Origin: Palaemon carinicauda
Lineage: Eukaryota; Arthropoda; Malacostraca; Decapoda; Palaemonidae
Assembly: GCF_036898095.1 (NCBI RefSeq)
Contig: NC_090743.1
Coordinates: 22,635,069-22,699,068, forward strand
Reading direction: 5' to 3'
DNA length: 64,000 nucleotides
Part shown: positions 42,203-58,490 of the stretch, piece after piece
Numbering within the stretch: position 1 is the stretch's first letter
Layout of the letters: the number at the start of each line of letters is the position of its first letter
Made by a program: the position numbers and the translations under genes
Notes under the pieces: generated by a model
What the model saw: only the letters and a program-made list of their open reading frames with translations
Databases searched by the model: none
Told to the model about the DNA's origin: nothing

Positions 42203-45200
42203 ATGCGCTCCTGCCCTGGATTACCCGACCGCCCCTGGGGAACATTCATGTCGGCGGTCGAGACCGATCCTCACGCCCTTTGTCCTTACTGTAGGGGCCA
42301 ACGGTGTGATAGCGATAACAAGTGTAGTGAGTGTATGGAGTGGTCTACCTCCCAGTGGGAGAGGTTTTCGCGGCGACGGAAGAAGTCCAAACGGGATATT
42401 TCTCCTTCGAAGGTTTCTTTGAAAGGAGAAAAACCCAAGCCCTTTTCTTCTGTTGCTCAAACCTCCTTCGAAGCTCCCACTCGGTCGGTCTCTTTCGAGA
42501 GACCGTCGAGTGGTAGCGTAGACGGTTGTACTGTTTTCCAAACTCGGGGTTCGAGAGATGGCGTTGCTTCCCATAGCGAAGCAGCCCCACCTCTCTCTCC
42601 GGGGGAGGATTTGTCACATCCCTTTGTTTCAGCTTTGGTCTTCCTTGGGGCTTGAGGGTTCGCCCTTCAAGAAAGTCTTACTTGACTACATCTGATTGGG
42701 TGTTGCTGTCAAGCAATCACCGCCTCCGGCAGAGGTTGATCTTCTGTCGATTGTCGACGTTGTGGTGTCGGAGGTATCCAATGCGGTATCACCCATCACC
42801 TCTGCCTCTTCAAACCCTACGGTAGCTGACGGCTTAGTTTCTCCCGATCCTGTTCAACCAACGAGGGAGAAACTAAGTCCAACAGTCTCTCCTGCTGGTG
42901 TTTCTCCCCCTCGAGGGAGTTCACTTACAGAGACTCCTCTTCGGAGGACTGCAGAAGGTCAGCTTGCTGATCTAACGGCCCCCAGAGGGCGTATTTGTCG
43001 CAAGGCTCGCCTTCCTCTTCGCCAGAGAGGCCTTCCTTCACCTGCGGTGAGGAGCCGCCTCTATGGTTCTACATCTACGTTGCAGTCCCCCGCAGAGGAT
43101 CCTCGTCATCGATCACCAACTGTTCCTGCTTTGGTCCTGGACCTTTCTGCGGATCGTTCACGATCTCCTTCGGTGGAAGGTCGTCCTTTCAAAGGACACG
43201 TTGACCTTCCACCCGACAGACCTGCCGACCTGCCGTCGCCTTTCCTGGATGCTGATGCGCGCTACGCGCCAACGAAACCTGAGTTCCATGTTTGTCAGGC
43301 CTCGTCAACTAACCCTAATACAGGGCATCAAGGCATATGCGCCAACGCGTGCATACTTCCCATACTCTCTATGCACATAACCATGAGCATACGCGCCAAC
43401 GTTCTCCTGCACGCCGGCCTTTGCCTGAGCAGATAGACATACGCCTACGCCCAGCTGCATGCCAACCCTCACCTGCGCGTCAGCGCTCTCCTGCGCGCCA
43501 TCAACCTCCTGTGCGCCAGCGCTCTCCTATGCGCTAACGCTCTCCTACGCGCTAACGCTCTCCAACGCGCCAGCGCTCTCCTATTCGCCAGTGATTTCCT
43601 GCGCGCCAGAGCTCATGCTCTCCTGCGCGCTCACGATCTTCTGATCTGGGCGCTGTTGGGAAGTCAAGGTTGACTTCTCCCACGCGTCAACGCCCGCCAG
43701 CTCGCCAGCGCACCAACACTTGCCTACGCGCCAGCTTTCTCCAGCTCGCCATCGCGCCAACACTCTCATTCACCTGCACGCATCCATGAGGATACGCGCG
43801 CCTTCGCCCATCCTCTCCTGCAGTTGCGCTCCCTCATTCTGACGCACGCCCACAAGACGCGCACCCACGAGCAGCACAGGCTTCAACTGCGCGCCAGCGC
43901 GCCAGGGTTATCTCTCCTGCGCTTGCGCCCTACGACTACTTCAGGGACACGTAAACTCTTACCCGCGCACTCAACGCCCTGATCCTGCGCGCCCAGGTGC
44001 GCTCGAATATTCTCCCACGCACCAACAGTCTCCCGCGCGCCCGTGCGATTCCCAGTATTCTCCCTCGCGCGAACACCATTACGCGCCCCCTCGCGAGTGT
44101 CAATATCCTCCCGTGCGCGAGACTGCTGAACAACGCATGGCAAGGTTAGCATCGCCTCATTCCCCTCCCTGCAAACGCATAACAGCGCGTATTTTAGCGG
44201 AAGGGAAACATCTAGAGGGGTCCAGGATCCCTAAACCTTTCCAGGCGAACCCACCTATGAGAACTCCTCCCAGGGATTCTTCAATCCCTGTTCCTTCAAA
44301 GGGGGTGTTTGACAGCGCCTCTGTCAGCCAACAGCCTTGGTTCGGGGCACTAATCAGAGCCGTGACACAGGCGTTCAAGCCTGTTTTCTCTGAATTAGGA
44401 CGCAGATCCTTGGCTGTTTCTACCCCTTTGAAGAGAAAAAGAGGAGTTCCGGATGCAGTAACTTCTCCAAGGGCTAAGTTGACTCCACGCAAGCCTTCGA
44501 GGCAGGTTCCTTCTTTCCCCCAGACTATCTCTCCTTCCCTGTCGGACGAGGACTTCCCGTCCTCAGGGGAATCACGTGAGGTGAGACTTTCCCCCATCGC
44601 ACCAATGGGGGAAACCTCTCCTCGTGCTGAGATGTCTTCTCAAGTGGGGGCTGGAAGGAACTTACCATCTTCGTCAATGTTGGAGTCCTACATCCTTCCC
44701 AGGAAGGAGTCTAAGGACTCTAAGACATTACCAAAGTCCTCTACAAGGACTAGGATGGAGCCAACTAGCCACTCGGATAACGTCCGCGACTCTCCCCAAG
44801 AAGAGCCTTTGGGGACAGGAGACTTCGCTGCAAGTCCGACGTCAGGAGGAGAACAGCAAGAGTCAGAACATGCATTTTGGCAAGTTCTGACTCTAATGAG
44901 GGCTCTCAACGGATTTTGCGACCCAGAGATCCCTCCTCGAGAGGGCAAGGACACGGTCTTGGACCGTGTGTTGACCGTGTGTTCGGTACTCAGAAACCCT
45001 CTAAGGCCAGTGCAGCTCTGCCCTGGTCTCAAGGGGTTAAGAGTACCAGAGACAAGATCGTTGTACAGCTCTCCGAGATGTCCTCCTCCAACCGTTCCAG
45101 TGCCACCAACAAGCTCCTGCCACCTCCTCGCATACAGCAGAGGAGATACTTTGAGATCGAGTAGCCTTGTTTAGCTCTTCCTCTCCACCACTCGTTGGAA

Positions 45201-45809
45201 GAGCTTACCAGGGGAGTCCCTCTTGAGAGAGACTCCAATCGGCAGGTCTCATTCTCGGCAACCGAGATCCTTAACCAGGAGAAAGTTGCGAAGTGTGCTA
45301 TGCAAGCCACTTTGTGGCTCGACATCTGGTTAGGGACCTTAGGTATCCTGATACGCTCTGAGGATTTCTCCAAAGAACGTACCAGGAAAGCTATGGAGAC
45401 GTTCCTTCTCTCAGGCACTCGCACGATCGAGTTTCTGGCCCACCAAGTCTCGAACTTGTGGGCAAACACCATCCTGAAACGTCGGGATGCGGTGGCTGAG
45501 AGATTCCATCAGAAGGTCCCTAGCACCGAGATTAATAGACTCAGACATTCTTCTTTAGAGGGATCCATCCTGTTTGAGTCTAAGGATGTGGAACAGGCTG
45601 CTGAGAGGTGGAGGAAGTCTCATCAAGACTTCCTCCTTCATAGGGCTTTAACATCTAAGCCCTATAAGCCTCCAGCACCACAGCAGTCCCGTCCAGCCAA
45701 GACCACTAAATCGACGACAGCAGCGAAGACCGTGGTGTCTAAGCCCTTTCCTGTCAAGGATAGGAAAGGCAAGAATCCTAGAGGGAGCAGTCGAGGCCGC
45801 AAACGTTAG
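42203..45809 (+). pseudogene. DIRS-C gag, frameshifted
   Basis: The start is at MRSCPGLPDRPWGTFMSAVE, followed by D-P-H-A-L-C and C-R-G with the same Cys spacing as copies B, E and G (42266-42334). The frame is open to 42655, then moves (42696-43436, the Arg-rich repeat to about 44110, 44113-45174, 45195-45809), so at least three frameshifts or stops separate the parts. The middle holds an 18-nt tandem repeat encoding RQRSPx units (about 43460-43640). The last part (ELTRGVPLERDSNR, TEILNQEKVAKCAMQA, NLWANTILKRRDAVAERFHQ) is shared with copy D. The end is basic (SSRGRKR). Not functional as it stands. Confidence 0.8.
43460..43640 (+). repeat. 18-nt tandem repeat in DIRS-C gag (RQRSPx units)
   Basis: About nine or ten imperfect copies of CGCCAGCGCTCTCCTGCG, encoding Arg-Gln-Arg-Ser-Pro-Ala. 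Looser related units continue from 43380 to about 44110. Confidence 0.85.
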
Positions 45810-48450
<2,641 letters not shown>

Positions 48451-49452
48451 ACAAGTTGTTGTCAGGATGTTTGGGCACCTGCGAAAGTCATCTGCAGCAG
48501 TCCACCAGGCAAAGTGGAAAGTCTTCTGTGGTTGGTGTCGTGGAAGGGGTATCTCTCCACTCGATGCCACTATTCCAACAATAGCGGAGTTTCTCGTGTA
48601 TTTGCGGGAAGAAATGCGCCTTTCAGTCTTGGCAGTGAAAGGCTATCGCTCAGCCTTGAGTCTAGCTTTCAGGCTGAAAGGAATGGACATTTCTTCGTTG
48701 TTGGAACTTTCTCTACTGATACGTAGTTATGAACTTACCTGCCCTCAGTCGGAAGTGAGACCTCCCCCATGGAACGTGGTTCGAGTTCTCAGGTCTCTTA
48801 AGAGACCTCCCTATGAACCATTACGCCAGGCATCAGATTGCTACCTAACCTGGAAGACGGTGTTCCTGCTAGCTTTGGCTTCGGCCAAGCGAGTGAGCGA
48901 ACTTCATGGTCTCTCGTATGATATCGCCCATTCAAGGGGATGGGGTGAGGTAACGTTCAGCTTCGTCCCTGAGTTTATTGCTAAGACTCAGAATCCTGGA
49001 GTGGCGGATCCTCGATTCGACTCCCTCCGGATTTCTAGTCTGTTCTGTAACAGATGACCCAGACCATCTCTTACTATGCCCAGTGAGGAGTTTGAGGCTA
49101 TACCTCAAAAGAACAGCTGCAGTCCGTCCTCATGTGCCAGCTCTATTCATCAGCACACTAAGGACTAAGAGGAGGGTCACCAAGAACACCATCTCTGCAT
49201 GGATTCGTAGGGTCATTGATCTGGCCTTGAATCCAGATCCTCCTCCGTCACGTCGCCCTAGAGCACATAATGTCCGGGACATAGCTACATCCCTGGCCTT
49301 CAAAAGAAATTTCTGTGAAGCTGGTTCTTCAAGCTGGGGTGTGGAAACGTCAAACAACGTTCACAGCCCACTACCTGCAATATGTGACCCACAGGAGGCT
49401 TGATACGTTCTCTATCGGCCCTGTGGTGGCTGCACAACAGCTGGTTTAAAAC
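48451..49452 (+). pseudogene. DIRS-C tyrosine recombinase, one frameshift
   Basis: One frame (48467-49057) gives the N-terminal and first catalytic part: KVFCGWCRGRGISPLDATIP, VKGYRSALSLAFRLKG and ASAKRVSELHGL with the first catalytic Arg. A frameshift near 49040 moves to a second frame with DDPDHLLLCPVRSLRLYLKR and HNVRDIATSLAFKR (His and Arg). A third shift near 49310 leads to HYLQYVTHRR with the catalytic Tyr, ending at about 49450. All catalytic positions are still readable, so decay is moderate. Confidence 0.82.
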
Positions 49453-49920
49453 CTCAAGCTCCTTATTGGACAAGTAGCAGAAGGTTGAGGGCATTGTTAC
49501 CCGGTTTTAGTCTGCATGAATGAAAAGGTTTGACTGGCCCTTATTCTTTTCTTCATCATCCCCTCTCTTGGGGAAAGCAGCTTCCCGGGTTCTCTGCATA
49601 GCTGACCTCAAACCACCCTTGTGTTCCTAGTATTAAGTTAGTACTGTTACGTCCCTATACCCTGGCGAGGTGGTATTGGGAAAGTCCTAGTCTACAAGTT
49701 TCCATCTAAAGAACTTCAGAACAACTTCCTAGGACGAGTCACACTTTTTCATACCTTCACACACAGCTTGCGTAGGCAGCAGTCCTTGCGTAGCAAGGTT
49801 CTAGCGAGGTGCAGGGGCTCCTTATTTCTTGGGTGCTTACACACTCAGATTACGAGCCCCCGGGCAAAGCCAAAAAGCCAGAACTGGCTGGGACGTCCAC
49901 CCTTCCTAATGGGCGAGTCA

Positions 49921-50030
49921 CCCCTATTAAATAGCTTTGTTTGTATTCCAGTTACGGAACAAATGACAAATTCGTAGGTAATTTGTATTTTTCCTAACTA
50001 TACAAACCTTAGCTATTTAACCAAACTTGT
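49921..50030. repeat. DIRS-C internal complementary region
   Basis: CCCCTATTAAATAG through GTTACGGAACAAA is the reverse complement of the left outer end (41886-41927). ATGACAAATTCGTA through CTTAGCTATTTAA is the reverse complement of the right outer end (about 50219-50277). Confidence 0.9.
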
Positions 50031-50055
50031 CCGCCAGCCCTATCCCCCTTGAAGT

Positions 50056-50232
50056 CCTACTTCCAAGCAAATTGAGTTCAAGCACAGGTTGTGTGTGAGG
50101 GGGGGGGGGGGTGTAGCAAGCTCCCCTTTCCTACTCCCTCTAATTAGCGGTGTGGGTAGTAAACCCTCGTTAAATTTTAATGGCTCGTCATTTTAGCTAC
50201 GCCGAAAGTAATACCATTATTAAATAGCTAAG
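50056..50232 (-). repeat. DIRS-C right inverted terminal repeat
   Basis: Reverse complement of 41913-42095 with scattered differences and a longer G/C run (50100-50112). Confidence 0.85.
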
Positions 50233-50277
50233 GTTTGTATAGTTAGGAAAAATACAAATTATCTACGAATTTGTCAT

Positions 50278-50752
50278 ATTTAATTCATTTCTTTATAATG
50301 GATTGCAATAATTTCAATATAAATAATTAGAATGAAAAACAAACCTTCAGTCCACATTTGGTACAATATTATCATATACTATCTCATTTTCCATTCTTTT
50401 TTGTAACTGTGATTATAGTTATTAATCACAATTAGAGTTTAGTTTGGTAAAAAAAATTCTGACATCTGTCTTTACAGTATATAGTATTTAATGACACCAA
50501 TTAATAGTGTACATCTCATTATAGATGTTAGGCAAGGTTCTGTGTATCCTCTCTTTGACCCCAGCTATATTACTTTATGGATTATTGCAGGTTTTTAATC
50601 AATTCCCTTTGGTATCCTTCCACCTATCTGTCCAAATTCTTTTTACTTTACTTGCTCCAATTTTAACATTTTGTTTGTAAACAAATGCTTTGTGTGAGAC
50701 AAAATATTACTGTTTGCAGAGCAATATTTTAATGTATCCTTTTCTCTTTCAG
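50278..50752. other. SUZ12 intron, nothing recognised
   Basis: Remaining original intron between DIRS-C and the acceptor TTCTCTTTCAG. Confidence 0.7.
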
Positions 50753-51184
50753 CTGGGGAACCTTTATTAAAACGCCGCCGTATAAGTCGAAGTTCCTCCC
50801 AGGACTGTCAGGATTCTAATATTCCAACCAATGCCATGAATGGTGATACTCATGGTGGTGTTGGTTCAGTTTATTGTGGAGAACTGGTTATATTTGACCG
50901 ACATGGTCGATGTTTACTCACACCTGGACAGTATGATTTAGTGCTAGATTTTCATTCCAATGACTCTTCTCAGTTGTGCAAATCTAGCCCTAAAAAGAAT
51001 GCCAGTTGGGAAAGCATCGATACATTGAAAATGGATTGCTTTAATAATGATCCCTTGTTAAAGTTTTCCCTATCTTGGAATAATGAGAGTGCTGCATCAT
51101 CTATAGAACGTCCAAGACTTAGACCGTTGAAACCGCTTGATGTCGTATTGGCCAATAATGCATCCACTAAACCTAAGCCTCAAG
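50753..51184 (+). CDS. Suz12: SUZ12 exon, central segment
   Basis: Two bases complete the codon from the previous exon, then 143 codons plus one base. The translation starts AGEPLLKRRRISRSSSQDCQ and contains GELVIFDRHGRCLLTPGQYD, matching the vertebrate [20 protein letters not shown] region. Next comes ASWESIDTLKMDCFNNDPLL then KFSLSWN, matching ATWETI and LQFTLRW. It ends with the variable linker (KPLDVVLANNASTKPKPQ). The basic cluster KRRR near the start could serve nuclear import. The acceptor is a good pyrimidine tract with CAG, and the donor GTTGGT at 51185 is weak. It is the largest SUZ12 exon in the window. Confidence 0.92.
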
Positions 51185-52399
51185 GTTGGTATGTTTTAGT
51201 AAAATAATAGAATTTAAGCACATTGATATATTTTTACTAATATTGCCAAATATTTATATGCTATATGCTTTAAGCACAATCTTGACAAGAAAAAGAAAAA
51301 TTGAGTTTTATCTCTGCAAATTCAAATGAATCATCGACTGTTTCGCTGATGAAGACTTTTTTTTCCCTCGTTGCTGGAACATCTGTGTTTTTCCTTCATT
51401 GCGTTCAGTAGGGAATATAAGTGATTGCAACTATAAAAGATATTTTGTTACGTATCATTTCTTATATATCTTGATGTGTTTTACCCAAATTAGAATGCTT
51501 CAAACGAGGTGGTCTTTTGATTATGATGAAATATGCTCTCTTACTAACATTATGGCATAGACCACATAGCAGCTCTTCTAGGAGGACACTCCAAACTTAA
51601 ACTATTGTTCTCTAGTCTTTGGTAGTGTTATAGCCTCTGTACCATGATTTTCCACTGTCTTGGGTTAGAGTTCTTTTGCTTGAGGGTTCACTTGGGATTG
51701 CTGTTCTATCTTGGATTTTAAGTAAGCCTGTCAGTCTGTGATTGTTTACAGATCTCACATTGGTGTGATAAAATAAAATTAGCATTTGTTGGTAACCATT
51801 AGCAATATGCTTCTTGTTGCTGGTTGGTGACCCATGGTTTTCCAGAGATTGAAGAAATTAATTGGATTATGGTATAGACAGGAGTTCAGTTTGGTATTGT
51901 TGTCCTCTACTGATTCTTATTAAATTTACTAAACTGAACTTGTTTTACAGAAGGTATGTCATCCTCTCCAGATTCTGTTAGAGTGATGTTCTCTGCCAGT
52001 CAGTGTAAAACATGGCTTTATCAATTTGGTTATTCCTATGAAAATCCCCTATGTTTATATTTTCTCTGTTGAAGATTCTTAAATGTTGATGCCTATGCTA
52101 AAATTAAAAGATTTTTGTTCTTTTTCCTTGGAATAGCCCTACCTCTCTAGTGGAGTATTTAGATTATATGAAGGTGTATGGCAATATTTGGGTGTGGGTG
52201 TGTTGCACATACCTCCGTTGTGTTTCAGTTCTCTCGTTGCCATGTTCAAAATAGTCTTTCTGCCCTGAGCAGATTTGTGATTTGTTATTTAGAAATGCGT
52301 TATTAATTATAGTAGGTTGATAGGGGCTTTCCAGTGTTGCTTGTTCAAAGGATATACAATATTGCTGGATGATAAAGATCCTCACTTTTTTTGTCATGT
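51185..52399. other. SUZ12 intron, nothing recognised
   Basis: AT-rich intron with no supported feature before the decayed DIRS-F. Confidence 0.55.
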
Positions 52400-55330
52400 G
52401 ACAGGGATTAAAATGTGATTTGGATAACCAATGTGAGGAATGTAGTACCAGAACAGGTTCTCTTATGAAGGAATATGTTCAGTTAATGGCTGACCACAAA
52501 AAATTCCAGTCGTAAAAGATAATTGACTTTTAGTTCAGGGGGCTCTCACAAAAAGACTAGGCTAGTTGACTTCAGTTAGTTCAATGGAAACTCGTAAAAA
52601 GAATGGGCTAGTTGATTTCAGTAAGGGTATTACCAAGCCTGCTGGAGTTGATAATAGTGAGCCTCGTAAGGTTTAAAGAGGCAAACGAGCCTTTGCGAAA
52701 AGGCAGAAATTCTAGCCTAACCTGCCCTGTTCCTAATGCTTGGCTAACTCCTCAAGTTATGCATAGTAGTTCTGGTGTACCAGTCATTAAGGGTTCTGTT
52801 GGTACACAGCATATTATAATAAGTAGGTAGCCTCTCCTCGAGCCTCTCTCCTTCTCTCTCCTTCAAATTACTTAATTTCCTTCTCTTGCCAAATTCTTGC
52901 TTTTCCTCGATCTAGTAGTCTTTCTTAAAACCCCTGTATTCTGAGATAGAAGACTGGACAGGCAATCTAGATCTTATTATTCTTCCACTTGCTGAGGTAA
53001 GGGGTCACGAGCAACCTCTTTTTATATATTTATCAATAACATGATATATCGGGTGGTTCATGTTGAACGGAAAACGCAGGTTTTGAATAATTCTTTCAAA
53101 GCTTCGGTGGTAGCTGAGAAATGGTTGCATCAGGTTTTAACTGGCAATAGGGATCGGCCTGTTGTAAGCATGGCCATTTATCTCAAATATTCTCTACTGG
53201 CATAAACATGAGTGCTATTACCTTAAATGTTAAAATGAATCGTTTGCCTGGCTCCGGCACAGTGGTTATAGTGGTAAACAAAAGGAAAAGGCTGAAGATT
53301 CCAATTAAAAGATTTTCCAGTGCAAGATACTGGACATGATGGTGATACAGAGGAGGAGATTGACTTAGATGTTTTATTGTTTTCAGTGTTTAAGAAACTT
53401 TAAGGAAAGAAAGTATCCAAATAGATTAACTCTGGTAAATCCTGATGATGCTTATTCTATTATATAGTCTGACTGCTACTTCTAGGGCAACTTGTACAAC
53501 AAAGTTTTTAAATCTTTTCTGAGATAGCGGCAATAAACTGTTGTCGCAAATGGAAAAAATTCTACTAATTCTTCCTGTCTGTTATGGCTTCCTTATCATT
53601 CTCAAAAGCATTCATTGATTTATAAAAGAAATCAATTGTCTAATCTTGTTATTGCCCCTATTAAAGCTAATTATCTAGTCTCTTATTAATAGGATAAAAG
53701 GAAGTCGTTGAATGCAAGCTTTTCAAATAGTTTGACCAAAGAAATGTTTACTGACATAAGAACAGGGAGTATAGACAAAGTTTTTTCCTTTACATAATCT
53801 GTAGTAGGGGATATTATTTTAATCTTTTGGAAGAAAAGTTTGCAGGTCACCCAAATGTTCATCTTTTATTAGATTATTTAATCGGTTTAGATAGAATGAT
53901 TTTAGATTGGTCTGTGGTGACTTCGGTCATGGTAGTAGATTTTGTTAGTAAATGTCGGGGATATCTGAGCTCCCCTTTGGTTGGGTCTGTGTCCAATGCA
54001 CAGATACTCTCTATTTACTTCAGTATTGATGGTTGGGGCGTTGTCCAATGCGGGGATACTTCTATATTTACATCTATATTGAGTCCCATATTAGATGTTA
54101 GATGAAAATATGGTTGATACCTATTCTCCATACCATTTTGTGGCTGCTACTCACAGTTTTATTTCTGTACCTCCAAGGGAGTTTTCAAAAAAGTAATAGA
54201 CCTTTGGTATTTCACTGTAACAGAAGTCCTAACTGAAGTATCAACAATACAGGCCAGTCTTATAGAAAAACACACCATTCTATTCCAGGAATTCCAGGTT
54301 TGTGGGAAGGTTTTCCCACTTATTACGTTTGGGAAAACCTTCACCAAGAATTGTGTGTCCTATTTGTGGTAAGAGAGAGATCGAATTCCTCTTTCCTCCA
54401 ATCCATCCTTGTCAAAAGAACTCCTTCCCTTTCCAGGTTATCTGAACTCTTTAGCAAAAGCTCATCTATTAAAATTAGAAATTACAAAACTTCTTGGGAA
54501 AAAAGTGATAGGGTTTTACAACAGGTTGTTCCTAGTGCCTAAGACTTCAGAGGTTAGATGCCAGTACTGGATGTCTCAGTTCTAAATACATATAGTTCTC
54601 ATGAAATTTTTTAATGGAAACTCCTTTAAGAGTCCTAGGAGCAGGAGAAAAGGAGATTGGATGTTTTTGATAGCCTTAACAGACACTATGACAATCCTAT
54701 TCATCTGGAATCAATGTCATGTCTTTGGTGTACGAACAGGTGAAAGATATATCGGTTCAAGTGCTTGTGTTTCGGTCTCAGGGCTCCTCAGGTATTCACC
54801 AGAATGATGGTTCCCATCTTGTAAAGGCTGAAGTTTTACTGGGCATCAGAGTTCTGGTGTACCTAGGCAACTTTATGATTGAGTGTGTCAATAGAAAGTA
54901 TCAAGTTCAACAACTTCTGCTATTTATGTTATTGAATGTCCAGGCAGAGGAGTTATACAGACAAGACCAACTCCTGCCCATGGAATATTACTTAATCCCC
55001 AAGTCTTCAACTGAATATGGAAGTTTTGGTGAAGGCCCAATTTGGACATATTTTTCATGTCTCTCAACTGAAACCTTGGCACTTCCTGCTCTACAGTCTC
55101 GGACCCTCTGACAGGGCCATTGAACCCCATGTTTCAGGATTGGTTGAACCTTGGTTTTTATGCCTTCCCTAAGTGCATGATGGTAAAAAAAGTCTTGACC
55201 AAATTAAGAGCTTTGACCATTGTGAAGATTACCTTCATGCTATTCTTGGCTCAGAGAGAATGGTTTTCAGTAGTGGTGAAATTCCTTATTTGCCTTATAT
55301 TTCAAGGGTATATTAATAATTTATGAATCG
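52400..55330 (+). mobile_element. DIRS copy F, heavily decayed
   Basis: Scattered + strand matches to DIRS proteins in the expected order. A gag N-terminal Cys tail (KCDLDNQCEECSTRTGSLM, about 52409-52460) lies first. RT follows with GFYNRLFLVPKTS (54510-54548) and SVLNTY-like sequence (54575-54600). GDWMFLIALTDTM (54652-54690) stands where B has DDWMVSLDLQDAY, and VQVLVFRSQGSSG (about 54745-54785) where others have FRALCFGLCTAP. A late piece, LGSERMVFS at about 55245-55275, matches the WPSRSWF region. I could not find terminal repeats. It occupies most of the intron 51185-56336 in the sense direction. Confidence 0.65.
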
Positions 55331-57157
<1,827 letters not shown>

Positions 57158-58490
57158 ATGTCAAATTCGATGCATTCCTGGCCTGGCCAAGATGGTCGCC
57201 CCTGTGGTACATTTATGAGCTGGGTAGAAGTAGATTCCCACCTGGTTTGTCCTTCTTGTAGGGGTAAAAGATGTTCTGTGGAATCACCATGTGATTACTG
57301 TAGGGAGTAGTCATCCTCCTAGTGAGAGATAAAATCCTTCTTGTTGCAAGTAATGATCCAAAAGAGATCGTTCCTCTTCGTTGTCTTCTGTCGGCAATGA
57401 TAAGTGAAAGATTGGTACTGCGGCAACTGTTATCCCCCTTCCAGGTCCTTCATGTCAGGAGCCCTTTGAGGCTTTAGTCATAGATGACGACGGCCCATTG
57501 TTAATAATGTTCAATATTAGCTTAAACCAGTTCTTATTGCGGATCCCCTGGCTACAGCCGCTTTGTTCCCTGGGCCAGATCTTTTAGATACATTTGTCCC
57601 TGCTTATTCTTTAATGTCAAGATCTCCCTCCCCTACGTGTCAGTTGAGTAGAGATTTATGTATGTCAGATTACACAGATAAGATGTTAACCCCTTTAGAG
57701 GTGTTTCTTATCAGAGCAGTGAAGTTATCTCCTCATTCCAGCAGGAACCCTATAGTAGAGCCTGTCGATTTCCCCCGCACTGAGGTAGCCTTACTAAAAG
57801 AACCTTATTACCAGTCTCCAGCTTGAAGTATCAAGCATGGTCTGCCTCGTACGCATAAGGGTCCACAGCAGAGAGATCTCCTCAGAAGAGTTCTCGGGAC
57901 AAGTCAGTAGACTTGTCATCTCTCTATTATGAGTGTGATAAGATGGCCTTTATTGTGTCCCTACACAAGATTTGGCAATGCCTACATGGTCAAAACAGGT
58001 CTCACCTTGTAAGCCTAATAACTCTGTGAAATTGAGTATAAGAAATCCTGATTTATCTAGAATTTAGTCTTGTTGATAATGCAGCTAGGCCGAACGTTCA
58101 GAATAACAGTCTGAATGCACCGCTTTATCTAAACGTGATGACATCACTGTACATGCTGCTTTTTCAACATGTAAGGTAACCCCTCCATATCTTAAGCAGG
58201 TCGATAGGTCTAAGCAAGTAGTCACCCCTGTGTCTTACATTGATGACAAACCTACTAATCGTCCGGGGTAGACTGCACACTACTGCTCGGCCTGATGCTT
58301 ATGATGATAATAATATACTTTCTATGAAATGTCATTCCATTTCAGATAATTCTTTGCAGGTACAGTGTGAATAATGGGCGCGGAAAGTTTCTCCCCTTCC
58401 CAAAAGTCATTCCCCCGTCTGACACAGATGAAGGAAATTGTGGCAGAGGTAGAGGTGGTCCTCGCCGTAGGGGTTCTAGATGGCAGTGTT
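57158..58490 (+). pseudogene. DIRS copy G, gag remnant
   Basis: Starts MSNSMHSWPGQDGRPCGTFM, then the D-S-H-L-V-C and C-R-G motif (57233-57301) with the Cys spacing found in the other copies; a TAG follows at 57308. Further Ser/Pro-rich pieces lie at 57563-57826. An Arg/Gly-rich end (CGRGRGGPRRRGSRWQC then stop, about 58439-58492) is like the C-terminus of other DIRS gag proteins. I found no convincing RT after it, although 58500-58700 might be the beginning of pol. Relatedness to C (GTFMS shared) is closer than to B. Confidence 0.68.

Noticed and set aside
43581..44152. Minus-strand frames rich in Arg/Ala/Gly
   Set aside because: Shadow of the GC-rich 18-nt gag repeat on the other strand.
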